From the NCBI RefSeq assembly GCF_002115755.1, contig NZ_JFKA01000003.1, positions 248,001 through 312,000 on the forward strand: a stretch of DNA of 64,000 nt. Reading direction: 5' to 3'. The notes below the pieces were generated by a model, which saw only the letters and a list, made by a program, of their open reading frames with translations, made no database searches and was not told the DNA's origin. The first letter of the stretch is position 1, and every line of letters begins with the position of its first letter. This document shows positions 50,835 to 59,028 of this stretch, piece by piece. Both the position numbers and the translations under genes were made by a program. The DNA is from Thalassospira mesophila (GTDB lineage: Bacteria > Pseudomonadota > Alphaproteobacteria > Rhodospirillales > Thalassospiraceae).

Positions 50835-53216
50835 TTATTCCGACCACCCCGGATAAGCATGACGTTCGCGCAATAACACATCATTGCGACGCAGCCGTTC
50901 CATCGCCCGGCCAAAAACACTGTCGGCGGGGTAGTTGCCGTCGGCAGAATCGCCACAGGGTTTGCCGGTCAGAATTTCGATGGCGTCGCTGATATTATCG
51001 ATGGTCCAGATATTGAATTTACCCTGGCGAATGGCATGCACCACTTCGTCACGCAGAATAATGTTTTCGGCATTGGCGGCAGGCACAATAACTCCCTGAT
51101 CACCGGTAAATCCCTGATCGGCGCAAATACGATAAAACCCTTCGATTTTATGGGCGATGCCGCCAACCACCTGGGCTTCGCCAAACTGGTTCATCGAGCC
51201 GGTAACGCCAATGTTTTGTTTGAGCGGCACCTGGGAAATGGCGGAAATAATCGCGCATAGCTCGGCCAGCGAGGCCGAATCGCCTTCGATGCCACCGTAA
51301 TTTTGCTCGAACGTGACCGAACAGGCAAAAGACAGCGGAAATTCCTGCGCGAAGCGGGATTTCAAAAAACCTTCAATCGTCATGACCGATTTTTGCTGTA
51401 ATGGCCCCGAAAGATCGACCATGCGTTCGATATTCAGAACCCCGAGATTGCCGACATAACTGCGCGCAGTGACACGGGCGGGCAGACCAAAGGCATGATC
51501 GCCGTAATCAAGCACGGTCAGGGCGTTAACCTGTCCGACCACACTGCCAAAGCTGTCAATCAGGACTTCGCGGCGTTGAACGCGTTCGTGCGAGCGGTCT
51601 TCAAGGCGGCTGTTGCGATGGCGGCGTTCTTCGATTGCGCGTTTGACATCGGCCGCCCGAATGGTGGTGCGGCCATCGGTTTTTGCCAGGGCACCGGCTT
51701 CTATTGCGACGTCTTCCACCCGTTCGATCTGGGCAGAAAGTTTGTCGCGTTCCCCGGCCCAGCGTGATGCCTGGCCGAGTAACTGGCGAATGGCACCGGT
51801 ATCAATTGCAATGCCGGATCGCGCCAGAACCGAGCGGGTGAGAAGCCCGGTATAGGTGGTGATGTTGCGCGTGATGGCGGGCATATCAGGGTCGATATCG
51901 GCCTTGACGCGGAAATGATTGCGAAAATCGACATCCTGGGAAAAGAACGAATAATAATATTTCGGCGCGCCAACGATGACAATTTTGACATCAAGCGGAA
52001 TGGCACGTGGTTCGGGCGCACCTGCGGTCGGCGGGCCCGATTTTTGCCGTTCCTCGATGCGGATTTCACCGTCGCGCAGGGCGGCCTTTAAATAGCTCCA
52101 GCTTTCTTCATGTTCGACCAGGCTTTCGGCACGCAACACCAAAACCCCGCCATTGGCCCGGTGCAAGGCACCCGGTTTGATCAGCGAGAAATGCGGGTGC
52201 ATGCCGCCTGCCATCGGGCGATATTGAATTTGGCCAAACAAATTATCATAGCTGGGCGAGGGTTCGAGAACCACATCGGGATGATCATCGCGGGAATGAT
52301 CAATCAGCAAATTAACCGCATAACGATCTTCGACCGTTTCGGGCATTTTGCCATCGCCCAGGTCAATGGCGGGTTGGTCGTCTGGTTCTTCAAAGGCATC
52401 GATATTATCAAGGATATCGGCCTCAAGCGCATCGAACCACGCTTTCAGGCCCGGCACGGTAAAAACCTCGCGCAGTTTTTCGATGCGGGGTTTTAACACC
52501 ACACTGGCAGCGGACCGGCGCAGACTATCAAGGGTATCACCGATCTGGTCTTCAAGTTCCCGGGTCGAAAGCAGGGTTTTGCGGGCTTCCTCGGCGACTT
52601 CTTCAAATACGGCATCGGCAGTATCGCGGCGCTCCTTGGACAATTTGTCCATCGGGATCGGCTCGCCCTCGTCATCAAGGGCGACAATCATGACGCCTTT
52701 TTCGTTTTCCTGCACATCAAGCGACCGTTCACGGGCGAATTTGCGCAGGGTTTCGAATTTATCGCGCACCTGATGGCGGGCTTCTTCGGTTTGGGCCTGT
52801 GTTTCGGTCAGATGGGCCGGGGCACTAAACGCAGAGGCAAAGGCCTCGCGCAGATGGGAAATCAGGGTTTCCATCGCCTCGGTCAGCTTGCGACCGTTGC
52901 CTGGTTCCAGGCTGAAGGGGCGGGGGCGGTTGCTGCGTGAAAAATTGTTCAGATACACCCAGTCGGCCGGGGCCGGGTGGTCCTCCATCGATTTTTTCAG
53001 ATAATCCATCGTCGCGGTCATGCGACCGGCGCGGTCAAGGCCCAGCACAAACACGTTAAAGCCCGGCTCGGACATGGACAGGCCAAATTTCAGGGCCTCG
53101 GCGGCACGATAATGCGATGTAAAATTGAATATTTCCGGTGATGTGTCCTTTTGCGGGCTGCGAATACGAAAATGCGGAAAACTGCAATCGTCGGCATCTA
53201 GGCTGGAAATCGGCAT
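50835..53216 (-). CDS. Lon-like protease of the COG1067/LonB type
   Basis: About 793 residues. The C-terminal Lon protease domain (about 540-740) is intact: the catalytic Ser is in GGIEGDSASLAELCA and the catalytic Lys in VVGGIAHKIEG. The ATPase part is unusual: the expected Walker A reads VLGLDRAGRMTATM, which lacks the usual G-x4-GK-S/T lysine. Between them are a helical insert rich in Glu (about 130-280) and the segment ANGGVLVLRAESLVE. This is the membrane-free LonB/LonH-like branch, probably degrading unfolded or specific substrates. ATG 53216 is chosen over an open extension to 53315. It is followed by the SPOR gene in an operon. Confidence 0.87.
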   Translation of the reverse strand: MPISSLDADDCSFPHFRIRSPQKDTSPEIFNFTSHYRAAEALKFGLSMSEPGFNVFVLGLDRAGRMTATMDYLKKSMEDHPAPADWVYLNNFSRSNRPRPFSLEPGNGRKLTEAMETLISHLREAFASAFSAPAHLTETQAQTEEARHQVRDKFETLRKFARERSLDVQENEKGVMIVALDDEGEPIPMDKLSKERRDTADAVFEEVAEEARKTLLSTRELEDQIGDTLDSLRRSAASVVLKPRIEKLREVFTVPGLKAWFDALEADILDNIDAFEEPDDQPAIDLGDGKMPETVEDRYAVNLLIDHSRDDHPDVVLEPSPSYDNLFGQIQYRPMAGGMHPHFSLIKPGALHRANGGVLVLRAESLVEHEESWSYLKAALRDGEIRIEERQKSGPPTAGAPEPRAIPLDVKIVIVGAPKYYYSFFSQDVDFRNHFRVKADIDPDMPAITRNITTYTGLLTRSVLARSGIAIDTGAIRQLLGQASRWAGERDKLSAQIERVEDVAIEAGALAKTDGRTTIRAADVKRAIEERRHRNSRLEDRSHERVQRREVLIDSFGSVVGQVNALTVLDYGDHAFGLPARVTARSYVGNLGVLNIERMVDLSGPLQQKSVMTIEGFLKSRFAQEFPLSFACSVTFEQNYGGIEGDSASLAELCAIISAISQVPLKQNIGVTGSMNQFGEAQVVGGIAHKIEGFYRICADQGFTGDQGVIVPAANAENIILRDEVVHAIRQGKFNIWTIDNISDAIEILTGKPCGDSADGNYPADSVFGRAMERLRRNDVLLRERHAYPGWSE

Positions 53217-53371
53217 GTGCGCTCTTTTGTAAGGAACCCCGGAAATTTGCGCCGGGCCAAAGCCCGAAAACGCAACTGCGGCATGATTTTGAAAGCAAGC
53301 GTCAACAATGGTCAAGCATTGCCTGAGTGAATTTTGCCTGCCTTGGCATTCGCAGCAAAATTTATACCATT

Positions 53372-53411
53372 ATGATACAAATTTAGTTGATTTTTGATAA
53401 TTATGTATCAT
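53372..53411. promoter_or_regulatory. Long-spaced inverted repeat, candidate PaaX operator
   Basis: ATGATACA (53372-53379) and TGTATCAT (53404-53411) are exact reverse complements with starts 32 bp apart, about three helical turns. PaaX-type repressors bind spaced inverted repeats of TGAT-like half-sites, and this one lies about 105 bp before the PaaX gene in the region shared with the divergent Lon-like gene. Confidence 0.6.
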
Positions 53412-53515
53412 GTTTGATGCGGCGCGCCAACGCAAGAGGAGCCGCCCGCCCTGATGCCGAGAACAGGCAATAGGGCGTGTTAATATCCATTCAAATCCTG
53501 CCTGCAAGGAGTTCC

Positions 53516-54499
53516 ATGCCCCGGCAAAGCAGCCCTGCCTTTCAGCAGTTTGAAACAATTCGCGCCCAGCTTGATCTGCGCAGTCGTGCGGTTGTCGTGA
53601 CGTTTTTATGTGACGTTTTGCGCCCCCGGGGCAAATCTGTTTTTTTGGCCGACCTGATTTCGCTGTTATCGCCGGTCGGGGTTAGCGAACGGGTGTTACG
53701 CACCGCTGTTTTTCGCATGTCGCGTGATGGCTGGCTTGAGACAAGCCGGGTGGGGCGACAGGCAGTTTACCGGGTAACGCATGAAGGCTGGCGCCTGATC
53801 GAACCGGGATGTCGCCAGTTTTACACCGCCCCGGCAACCGGGTGGGACGGGCAGTGGACCTTGATTATGTTTGATAATCATTCACTGAGCACGGAGCAAA
53901 AACGTTCGGTGGCGCGGACATTGTCGTGGCGCGGGTTTGGGATGGTTTCAAGTAATGTCTTTGCCCATCCGGGCATTGATGTTGTTTTGACGCGGCAAAT
54001 TCTAAACGAAACCGGGCTGGCATCGGCGGCAATATCGTTGCGGGCGGAAACGCAGGATATTGTCGAATCCGCTTCCTTGCGCGACATGGTGGCATCCACC
54101 TGGAACCTGGCATCGTTGCAGCAGCAATATTTGCAAAAACTGGCTTTGTTCGAACCATTGTTATCAATTGATCTGGCCTCCGAATGCACGCCGGATTTGG
54201 CCTTTGCCCTGCGTATGGTGCTGATGCACGGCTTTAAGCAGGTGGTTTTGCGCGATCCGGGGTTGCCAGCCCAATTATTGCCTGCCGACTGGCCCGGGCA
54301 CCGGGCACGCGAGGTTATCCGGCAACTATATTGGCAACTGGTGCCTTTGTCCGAGCCGTTCATAGCGCAACATTTGCGCCCGTGCCCCGCCGATGGCAGG
54401 TTGGAAGCAGACACCAAAACAGGCAATAGCGAACTTGCAGTGTGGTTTTTCAAACGGCTGGGGGGACCAGATGTTGTTAAACGGGCAGGAGAGGCCTGA
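53516..54499 (+). CDS. PaaX family transcriptional regulator
   Basis: A 327-residue protein with the PaaX N-terminal winged helix (about 20-85, with RVLRTAVFRMSRDGWLETSRVGRQAVY split over its turn), a central domain around GWDGQWTLIMFDNHS, and the C-terminal PaaX_C region with REVIRQLYWQLVP. PaaX repressors usually respond to phenylacetyl-CoA. No phenylacetate catabolic gene is adjacent, so its targets are elsewhere or different. AAGGAG lies about 8 nt before ATG at 53516. It is divergent from the Lon-like gene and sits behind a long inverted repeat. Confidence 0.88.
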   Translation: MPRQSSPAFQQFETIRAQLDLRSRAVVVTFLCDVLRPRGKSVFLADLISLLSPVGVSERVLRTAVFRMSRDGWLETSRVGRQAVYRVTHEGWRLIEPGCRQFYTAPATGWDGQWTLIMFDNHSLSTEQKRSVARTLSWRGFGMVSSNVFAHPGIDVVLTRQILNETGLASAAISLRAETQDIVESASLRDMVASTWNLASLQQQYLQKLALFEPLLSIDLASECTPDLAFALRMVLMHGFKQVVLRDPGLPAQLLPADWPGHRAREVIRQLYWQLVPLSEPFIAQHLRPCPADGRLEADTKTGNSELAVWFFKRLGGPDVVKRAGEA

Positions 54500-54556
54500 T
54501 ACCAGCTTTAGAATGGCGTCAGGCCAATGTGTCCTGTGGGTGTTTTGCCGTGATCG

Positions 54557-56116
54557 TTACATCACATTTGCGTCGCTAAACTCGCTGGTTTGTAACAGGC
54601 GCAGCAAAATGTTGACGCCGTGATGAATGCGTTCGGTTGAACGTTCCGCGCCAAATGACAGACGCAAGCCACGCGGCGGCACGCCAACGGCGAATTGCTG
54701 GGCGGCGGTCAACATAACGCCGGAATTCGCCGCATTCATAACCAGTTCGCTGGTTTCAACATGGTCGGGCAGGGTCAGCCAGATGTGGTAATTGGTGGGG
54801 TGGAACCGCACATCATAGCCCTTGAGGCTGCCCAGAATAACGCCCAGTCGTCGCGATGCTTCTTCGCGGTGCCAGCGCTCATATCGCTCGACCGTGCCAT
54901 CGTTAATCAGCCGGGTGACCAGTTCCAGATTAATACCCGGCGTCATCCAGCAGGTGGTGCGAATGCCGCTGGCCAGTTTGGCAACATACTGGATCGGCGC
55001 ATGAATGAAGCCGATGCGCAGGCCGCCGCCAACACTTTTGGAAATGCCGTTAAGGTAAATGGCCCGTTCGGGGACAAAACACGAAAGCGGCGGCGGGGAA
55101 TCGGGGTTTAAAAAGCCATAAATGCCATCTTCGATCAGCAGGAGGTTGTGCTTTCGCAGCACCTCGGCAATGGCAACCCGGCGTTCGTGGCTCATGGTGC
55201 TACATAGCGGGTTATGCAGGGTTGGCATTAAATAGATCACCCGGGGCGACTGGGTGCGGCACAAATTATCCAGCACGTCGGGCAAAATGCCTTCTTCGTC
55301 CATCGCGATACCGCGCAAACGAAACTGCATCATCGCGGCCAGACTGCGCAGGTTGGGATAGGTTAATTCTTCGCACAAAACCAGATCACCCGGCCGGGTA
55401 AAGGTCATTAAGGCCACTGTCATGGCATGTTGCACGCCTGCGGTTGGCAATACCCGGTCGGGGTTGTCGTCCAGCCCGAAACGCCCTGCCATTTTGGCCA
55501 GCGCCTGACGGTGATGGGGCATGCCATATTCGGTTTTATAGGTGATCAGGTTTTCAATTGATCCGCTTTGCGCAATGTCGATCAGCACCTGATTGATATG
55601 GGTTTCCTGCGGCGGCAGGGGGCAGTTCATGCGGAAATTGATCGGGCCGTCATCAATTTTTACCGGATAGGGCGTTTCGGAATCGCGGTTTTGCGTAAAT
55701 GAAACATCGGCGGTGCCAAAATTTACCGGCGCGCTGGCAGTGCCAGACTGAACATATCCATTGGCGGTGTTTTGCCGGGCGACGCTGGCGGGGTCGTCGT
55801 CGCTTGTTGGTCCGCCATCCTTGCCAAAGGCAACCGGATGGCCGGGCAGCAATAAAGGCTGACCAATATCGAGCGGCGCGCTGACATAAGTGCCACGGCC
55901 AACTTCGCCCATGGCAAGGCCCAGTCTTTCGGCCTCGCGGTACGCACGGGTCACCGTGCCAACGGTCACACCTAAATGATAGGCCATGTCGCGATGGGTC
56001 GGCAGGCGGTCACCCGCCTGCAATTGCCCTTTTTCAACGGCAGCCCCAATGGCATGCGCGATGCGGCGATAAACCGGGCCGCTGCCGGATGAAAGATCGG
56101 GGATCCATATTGTCAT
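54557..56116 (-). CDS. MocR/GntR-type regulator with aminotransferase-like domain
   Basis: A 519-residue protein fusing an N-terminal GntR winged helix-turn-helix (about 10-78, GQLQAGDRLPTHRDMAYHLG then TVGTVTRAYREAERLG) to a fold-type I aminotransferase-like domain (about 150-510). The PLP lysine is seen in YLNGISKSVGGGLRIGF. MocR proteins use bound PLP or its adducts with amines as the signal. It is divergent from DUF1127 and the two PLP enzymes downstream, with 79 bp between the starts, so it most likely controls them. The effector is unknown. Confidence 0.92.
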   Translation of the reverse strand: MTIWIPDLSSGSGPVYRRIAHAIGAAVEKGQLQAGDRLPTHRDMAYHLGVTVGTVTRAYREAERLGLAMGEVGRGTYVSAPLDIGQPLLLPGHPVAFGKDGGPTSDDDPASVARQNTANGYVQSGTASAPVNFGTADVSFTQNRDSETPYPVKIDDGPINFRMNCPLPPQETHINQVLIDIAQSGSIENLITYKTEYGMPHHRQALAKMAGRFGLDDNPDRVLPTAGVQHAMTVALMTFTRPGDLVLCEELTYPNLRSLAAMMQFRLRGIAMDEEGILPDVLDNLCRTQSPRVIYLMPTLHNPLCSTMSHERRVAIAEVLRKHNLLLIEDGIYGFLNPDSPPPLSCFVPERAIYLNGISKSVGGGLRIGFIHAPIQYVAKLASGIRTTCWMTPGINLELVTRLINDGTVERYERWHREEASRRLGVILGSLKGYDVRFHPTNYHIWLTLPDHVETSELVMNAANSGVMLTAAQQFAVGVPPRGLRLSFGAERSTERIHHGVNILLRLLQTSEFSDANVM

Positions 56117-56120
56117 GGTG

Positions 56121-56219
56121 ACAATGTTTAATTTGACAGGGTTACAATGTCAATGACAAAAGGAAATGGATACAATTTGAAAGCAGGAGGAACACATGAA
56201 TAATTGTAACGATACAATT
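56121..56219. promoter_or_regulatory. MocR/DUF1127 divergent control region with TACAAT repeats
   Basis: This region holds a direct repeat ACAATGT (56121-56127 and 56144-56150), a dyad TGTCA-A-TGACA (56149-56159), GATACAATT at 56169, and a perfect inverted repeat AATTGTA (56202-56208) with TACAATT (56213-56219), the last inside the DUF1127 coding sequence. Further TACAAT copies occur at 56544 and 56613 before the dehydratase gene. They may be MocR half-sites, but TACAAT also resembles a -10 box. Confidence 0.55.
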
Positions 56220-56483
56220 CAGTTTCCTGCGACTCTCGCAGGCGGTTCAATGCCGCAGGACCAGAGCGCAGGGAATGCAAAAGCAACCCGCCAGGGTTTT
56301 GTGGGCACAGCGATCCGTCGTCTGTTTGCAAACCTGGTATCTATGCAAAAAAAATCGCGCGATCATAATAATTTACGTCATCTTGATGATCGGCTGCTTA
56401 AAGATGTCGGGCTGACAAAATCCGATATCGAGCCCTATATCGCCGCCCCGGTGATGAAAGACTTCCCTCCGCGCGGTTATTAA
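56196..56483 (+). CDS. DUF1127 domain protein
   Basis: A 95-residue protein whose C-terminal half contains the DUF1127 signature RHLDDRLLKDVGLTKSDIEPY, preceded by a basic helix (RRLFANLVSMQKKSRDH). The N-terminal 40 residues are variable and polar. A perfect AGGAGG lies 5 nt before ATG at 56196. Small DUF1127 proteins of this class often bind RNA or affect phosphate and stress regulation, but longer ones like this are uncharacterised. It is the first gene of the MocR-opposed cluster and ends inside a hairpin. Confidence 0.88.
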   Translation: MNNCNDTIQFPATLAGGSMPQDQSAGNAKATRQGFVGTAIRRLFANLVSMQKKSRDHNNLRHLDDRLLKDVGLTKSDIEPYIAAPVMKDFPPRGY

Positions 56484-56523
56484 CCGCGCTACGGCCGGAA
56501 CGCACCGCTCCCTCGCGTTCCGG
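56471..56523. repeat. Two back-to-back perfect hairpins after DUF1127
   Basis: Hairpin one: GCGCGGTTA (56471-56479) and TAACCGCGC (56481-56489), containing the DUF1127 stop codon. Hairpin two: CCGGAACGC (56495-56503) and GCGTTCCGG (56515-56523). Neither is followed by a T-run. They may stabilise the DUF1127 mRNA end or attenuate read-through into the dehydratase gene 96 bp downstream. Confidence 0.65.
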
Positions 56524-56618
56524 TCGCCACCCCGGCTTGGGGATACAATGTTGTGTCAAAAAACGGCACGCCCTGTTATTTTCAAACGTGCCACACAATC
56601 CTTATACAGGGGTACAAT

Positions 56619-57596
56619 ATGTTTACCGCCCGGGAATTGAACGACGCCGCCGACTTTGTGCATGGCTATGTTGCGCCGACCCCGGCCATTCGATGGCCGC
56701 TTCTGGAGCGAGCGACAGGGTTGTCGATTTACGTCAAACACGAAAATCACACCCGGCTGGGTGCTTTCAAGGTGCGGGGCGGGCTGACCTTTTGCCGTTA
56801 TTTGTCGCGGTCGACGCAAATCATTAATGGCATTATCAGTGCGACACGCGGCAATCATGGCCAAAGCCTGGCCTATGCCGCCAGCGTATTTGGCATGCGT
56901 GCTACCATCATTGTCCCGTTTGGTAATTCCTGCGAAAAAAATGCATCCATGCGCGCCCTTGGGGCCGACGTGATCGAGCAGGGGGACGATTTTCAGGATG
57001 CCGCCGATTTTGCCCGCCAAAAGGCGGTCGAGGATGATTTGGTGATGGTGCCGCCGTTTCACCCCGAACTGGTGCGCGGGGTGGCATCTTATGGCGTGGA
57101 GCTGTTTGAAGCGATTGAGAAGCTGGACCGGGTTTATGTGCCGATTGGCATGGGGTCGGGTATTTGCAGCCTGATCACGGTGCGCGATGCTTTGGGGTTG
57201 AAAACCGACATTATCGGCGTTGTTGCCGCCGGGGCCGATGCGGTGCGGCAGTCGTTTTACAAGGGTGAGATTTGCGAAACCAGAACCGCTGTGACCTTTG
57301 CCGATGGTGTGGCGTGTCGCAAGCCCGACCCGGCGGCGTTTGAAATTATCAAACGCGGGGCAAGCGATATTATTGCCGTGTCAGATAATCAGATAAAACA
57401 GGCGATGCGGCTTTATTTCAGCGCCACCCATAATCTGGCCGAGGGGGCCGGGGCCTGTGCGCTGGCCGCCGTTATTGCCGATAAAAACCGGGCAATTGGC
57501 AAAAAGAACGCTATCATTTTAAGCGGTGCGAATATCGACCGCGATGTTTATGCAGAAATCCTGCGAGAAAGAAACGAAGATGAACCGGAAATTTGA
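56619..57596 (+). CDS. Threonine dehydratase-like PLP enzyme
   Basis: About 325 residues of a type II PLP enzyme. The PLP lysine is in RLGAFKVRGGLTF at about residue 48, the substrate loop is SATRGNHGQSLAYA, and the phosphate-binding region is PIGMGSGICSLITV. These fit the threonine/serine dehydratase family, including the EutB branch of hydroxyectoine utilisation; I cannot choose between them. AGGGG lies about 8 nt before ATG at 56619. It overlaps the following decarboxylase by 17 bp, so both are co-translated, and a MocR regulator faces the cluster. Confidence 0.85.
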   Translation: MFTARELNDAADFVHGYVAPTPAIRWPLLERATGLSIYVKHENHTRLGAFKVRGGLTFCRYLSRSTQIINGIISATRGNHGQSLAYAASVFGMRATIIVPFGNSCEKNASMRALGADVIEQGDDFQDAADFARQKAVEDDLVMVPPFHPELVRGVASYGVELFEAIEKLDRVYVPIGMGSGICSLITVRDALGLKTDIIGVVAAGADAVRQSFYKGEICETRTAVTFADGVACRKPDPAAFEIIKRGASDIIAVSDNQIKQAMRLYFSATHNLAEGAGACALAAVIADKNRAIGKKNAIILSGANIDRDVYAEILRERNEDEPEI

Positions 57597-58962
57597 GGAC
57601 CTGAACCAGATCGGCGATATTTTTGCCAAGGTTGGCGATATCGCACAGGATTATTTAAACGCGGGCGATGATGCGCCGGTTATTTGCGATGACAGCAGTT
57701 CCTTTGACCCGTTTGCCGCCCTGCCTGCCCGTGGCGATGGGGCGCTGGCGGCATTGGACGCGTTAAAACAGGAAATTTTGCCTTTTCTGGCAACGTCCAG
57801 CGGGCCGCGTTATTTGGGGTTTGTCACCGGTGGCGCCACCCCGGCCGCTGTTGCAGGCGACTGGATCGCCAGCACCATTGACCAGAATGCAACCGGGCCG
57901 CAAGGATCTGTGGCATCGGCAGTCGAGCAGCAGGTTATCAACTGGATTTGCGATTTGGGTGGCTTGCCACGCGACCGGTTTGATGGCGCACTGACCACCG
58001 GGGCGACCGCATCAAACCTGCTGGCGGTGGTAACCGCACGGCAATGGTGTGGCGAGCAGGTGGGCATTGATGTGGATGGCGATGGCGCAATGGCCTTGCC
58101 CGGCTTCGAGGTGTTTTCCGCCACCCCGCATGCCAGCATGATCAAGGATTTGTCGGTTTCCGGGGTGGGGCGCAACAACATTGTTCGTGTCGCGACCGAC
58201 CCGGGCACCGAAGCCATGCATGTGCAGGATTTGGCCGACAAGCTGGCAAATAGCACCTCGAAAGCCAAAATGGTGATCGCCAGTGCCGGCACGGTCAACG
58301 CCACCGATTTTGATGATCTGGTCGCGATTGCCGATTTGTGTGCTGCCTATGGCGCGTGGTTGCATGTGGATGCGGCATTTGGTTTGTTTGCCGCCCTTGA
58401 TCATCGTCGGGCACATTTATTAACCGGAATTGATCGGGCAGATTCAATTACATCGGACGGGCATAAATGGCTGAATGTGCCCTATGATTGCGGGATTTTC
58501 CTGACAAGGCAGATTTCGATACTGGAAAAATGCTTTCGCGCCTTTGCTCCCTATCTGACATCGGATGTGCCGGGAAATAACTATATCAATCGGGGTGTCG
58601 AAAATTCACGCCGGTTTCGCGCCTTGCCGATCTGGATGGCGATCACGGCTTATGGCCGGGAAGGGTGCGCCGATATTGTGATGCGCAATTGTGATCAGGC
58701 GCGCGATCTTGCCCATTGGGTGGTCGACCATGACGATTTGATATTACTGCGCGATCCGTTGTTAAATGTGGTGATGTTTTGCGGGCGTGGAAACGACGAT
58801 GCCAACCGCCAGCTTCTGGCGCGGATCAACGCCACGGGGAAGGTGTTTTTTACGCCGACGATTTACAATGACCGGTTCGGGTTTCGCGCTGCCTTTAGCA
58901 ACTGGCGCACCCGCGATCAGGATCTGGCAATTATCAAGGATGCCATTCACAGCGTTTTGTAA
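57580..58962 (+). CDS. Group II PLP-dependent decarboxylase
   Basis: About 460 residues of a fold-type I enzyme in the aromatic-amino-acid/glutamate/diaminobutyrate decarboxylase group. The cofactor-stacking His is in SATPHASMIKD, the acidic residue in WLHVDAAFGLFA, and the PLP lysine in SITSDGHKWLNVPYDCG. It should decarboxylate an amino acid, though some relatives act as aldehyde synthases; the substrate is unknown. It overlaps the dehydratase gene by 17 bp and is followed after 66 bp by the PhzF-like gene. The internal ATG at 57580 is preferred to the open frame reaching 57526. Confidence 0.87.
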   Translation: MNRKFEDLNQIGDIFAKVGDIAQDYLNAGDDAPVICDDSSSFDPFAALPARGDGALAALDALKQEILPFLATSSGPRYLGFVTGGATPAAVAGDWIASTIDQNATGPQGSVASAVEQQVINWICDLGGLPRDRFDGALTTGATASNLLAVVTARQWCGEQVGIDVDGDGAMALPGFEVFSATPHASMIKDLSVSGVGRNNIVRVATDPGTEAMHVQDLADKLANSTSKAKMVIASAGTVNATDFDDLVAIADLCAAYGAWLHVDAAFGLFAALDHRRAHLLTGIDRADSITSDGHKWLNVPYDCGIFLTRQISILEKCFRAFAPYLTSDVPGNNYINRGVENSRRFRALPIWMAITAYGREGCADIVMRNCDQARDLAHWVVDHDDLILLRDPLLNVVMFCGRGNDDANRQLLARINATGKVFFTPTIYNDRFGFRAAFSNWRTRDQDLAIIKDAIHSVL

Positions 58963-59028
58963 CTGAACAATCCGACGGGGCGGTGCAAATAACCGCCCCC
59001 TTATTCCTGTTGATATCAAGGTGATTTT

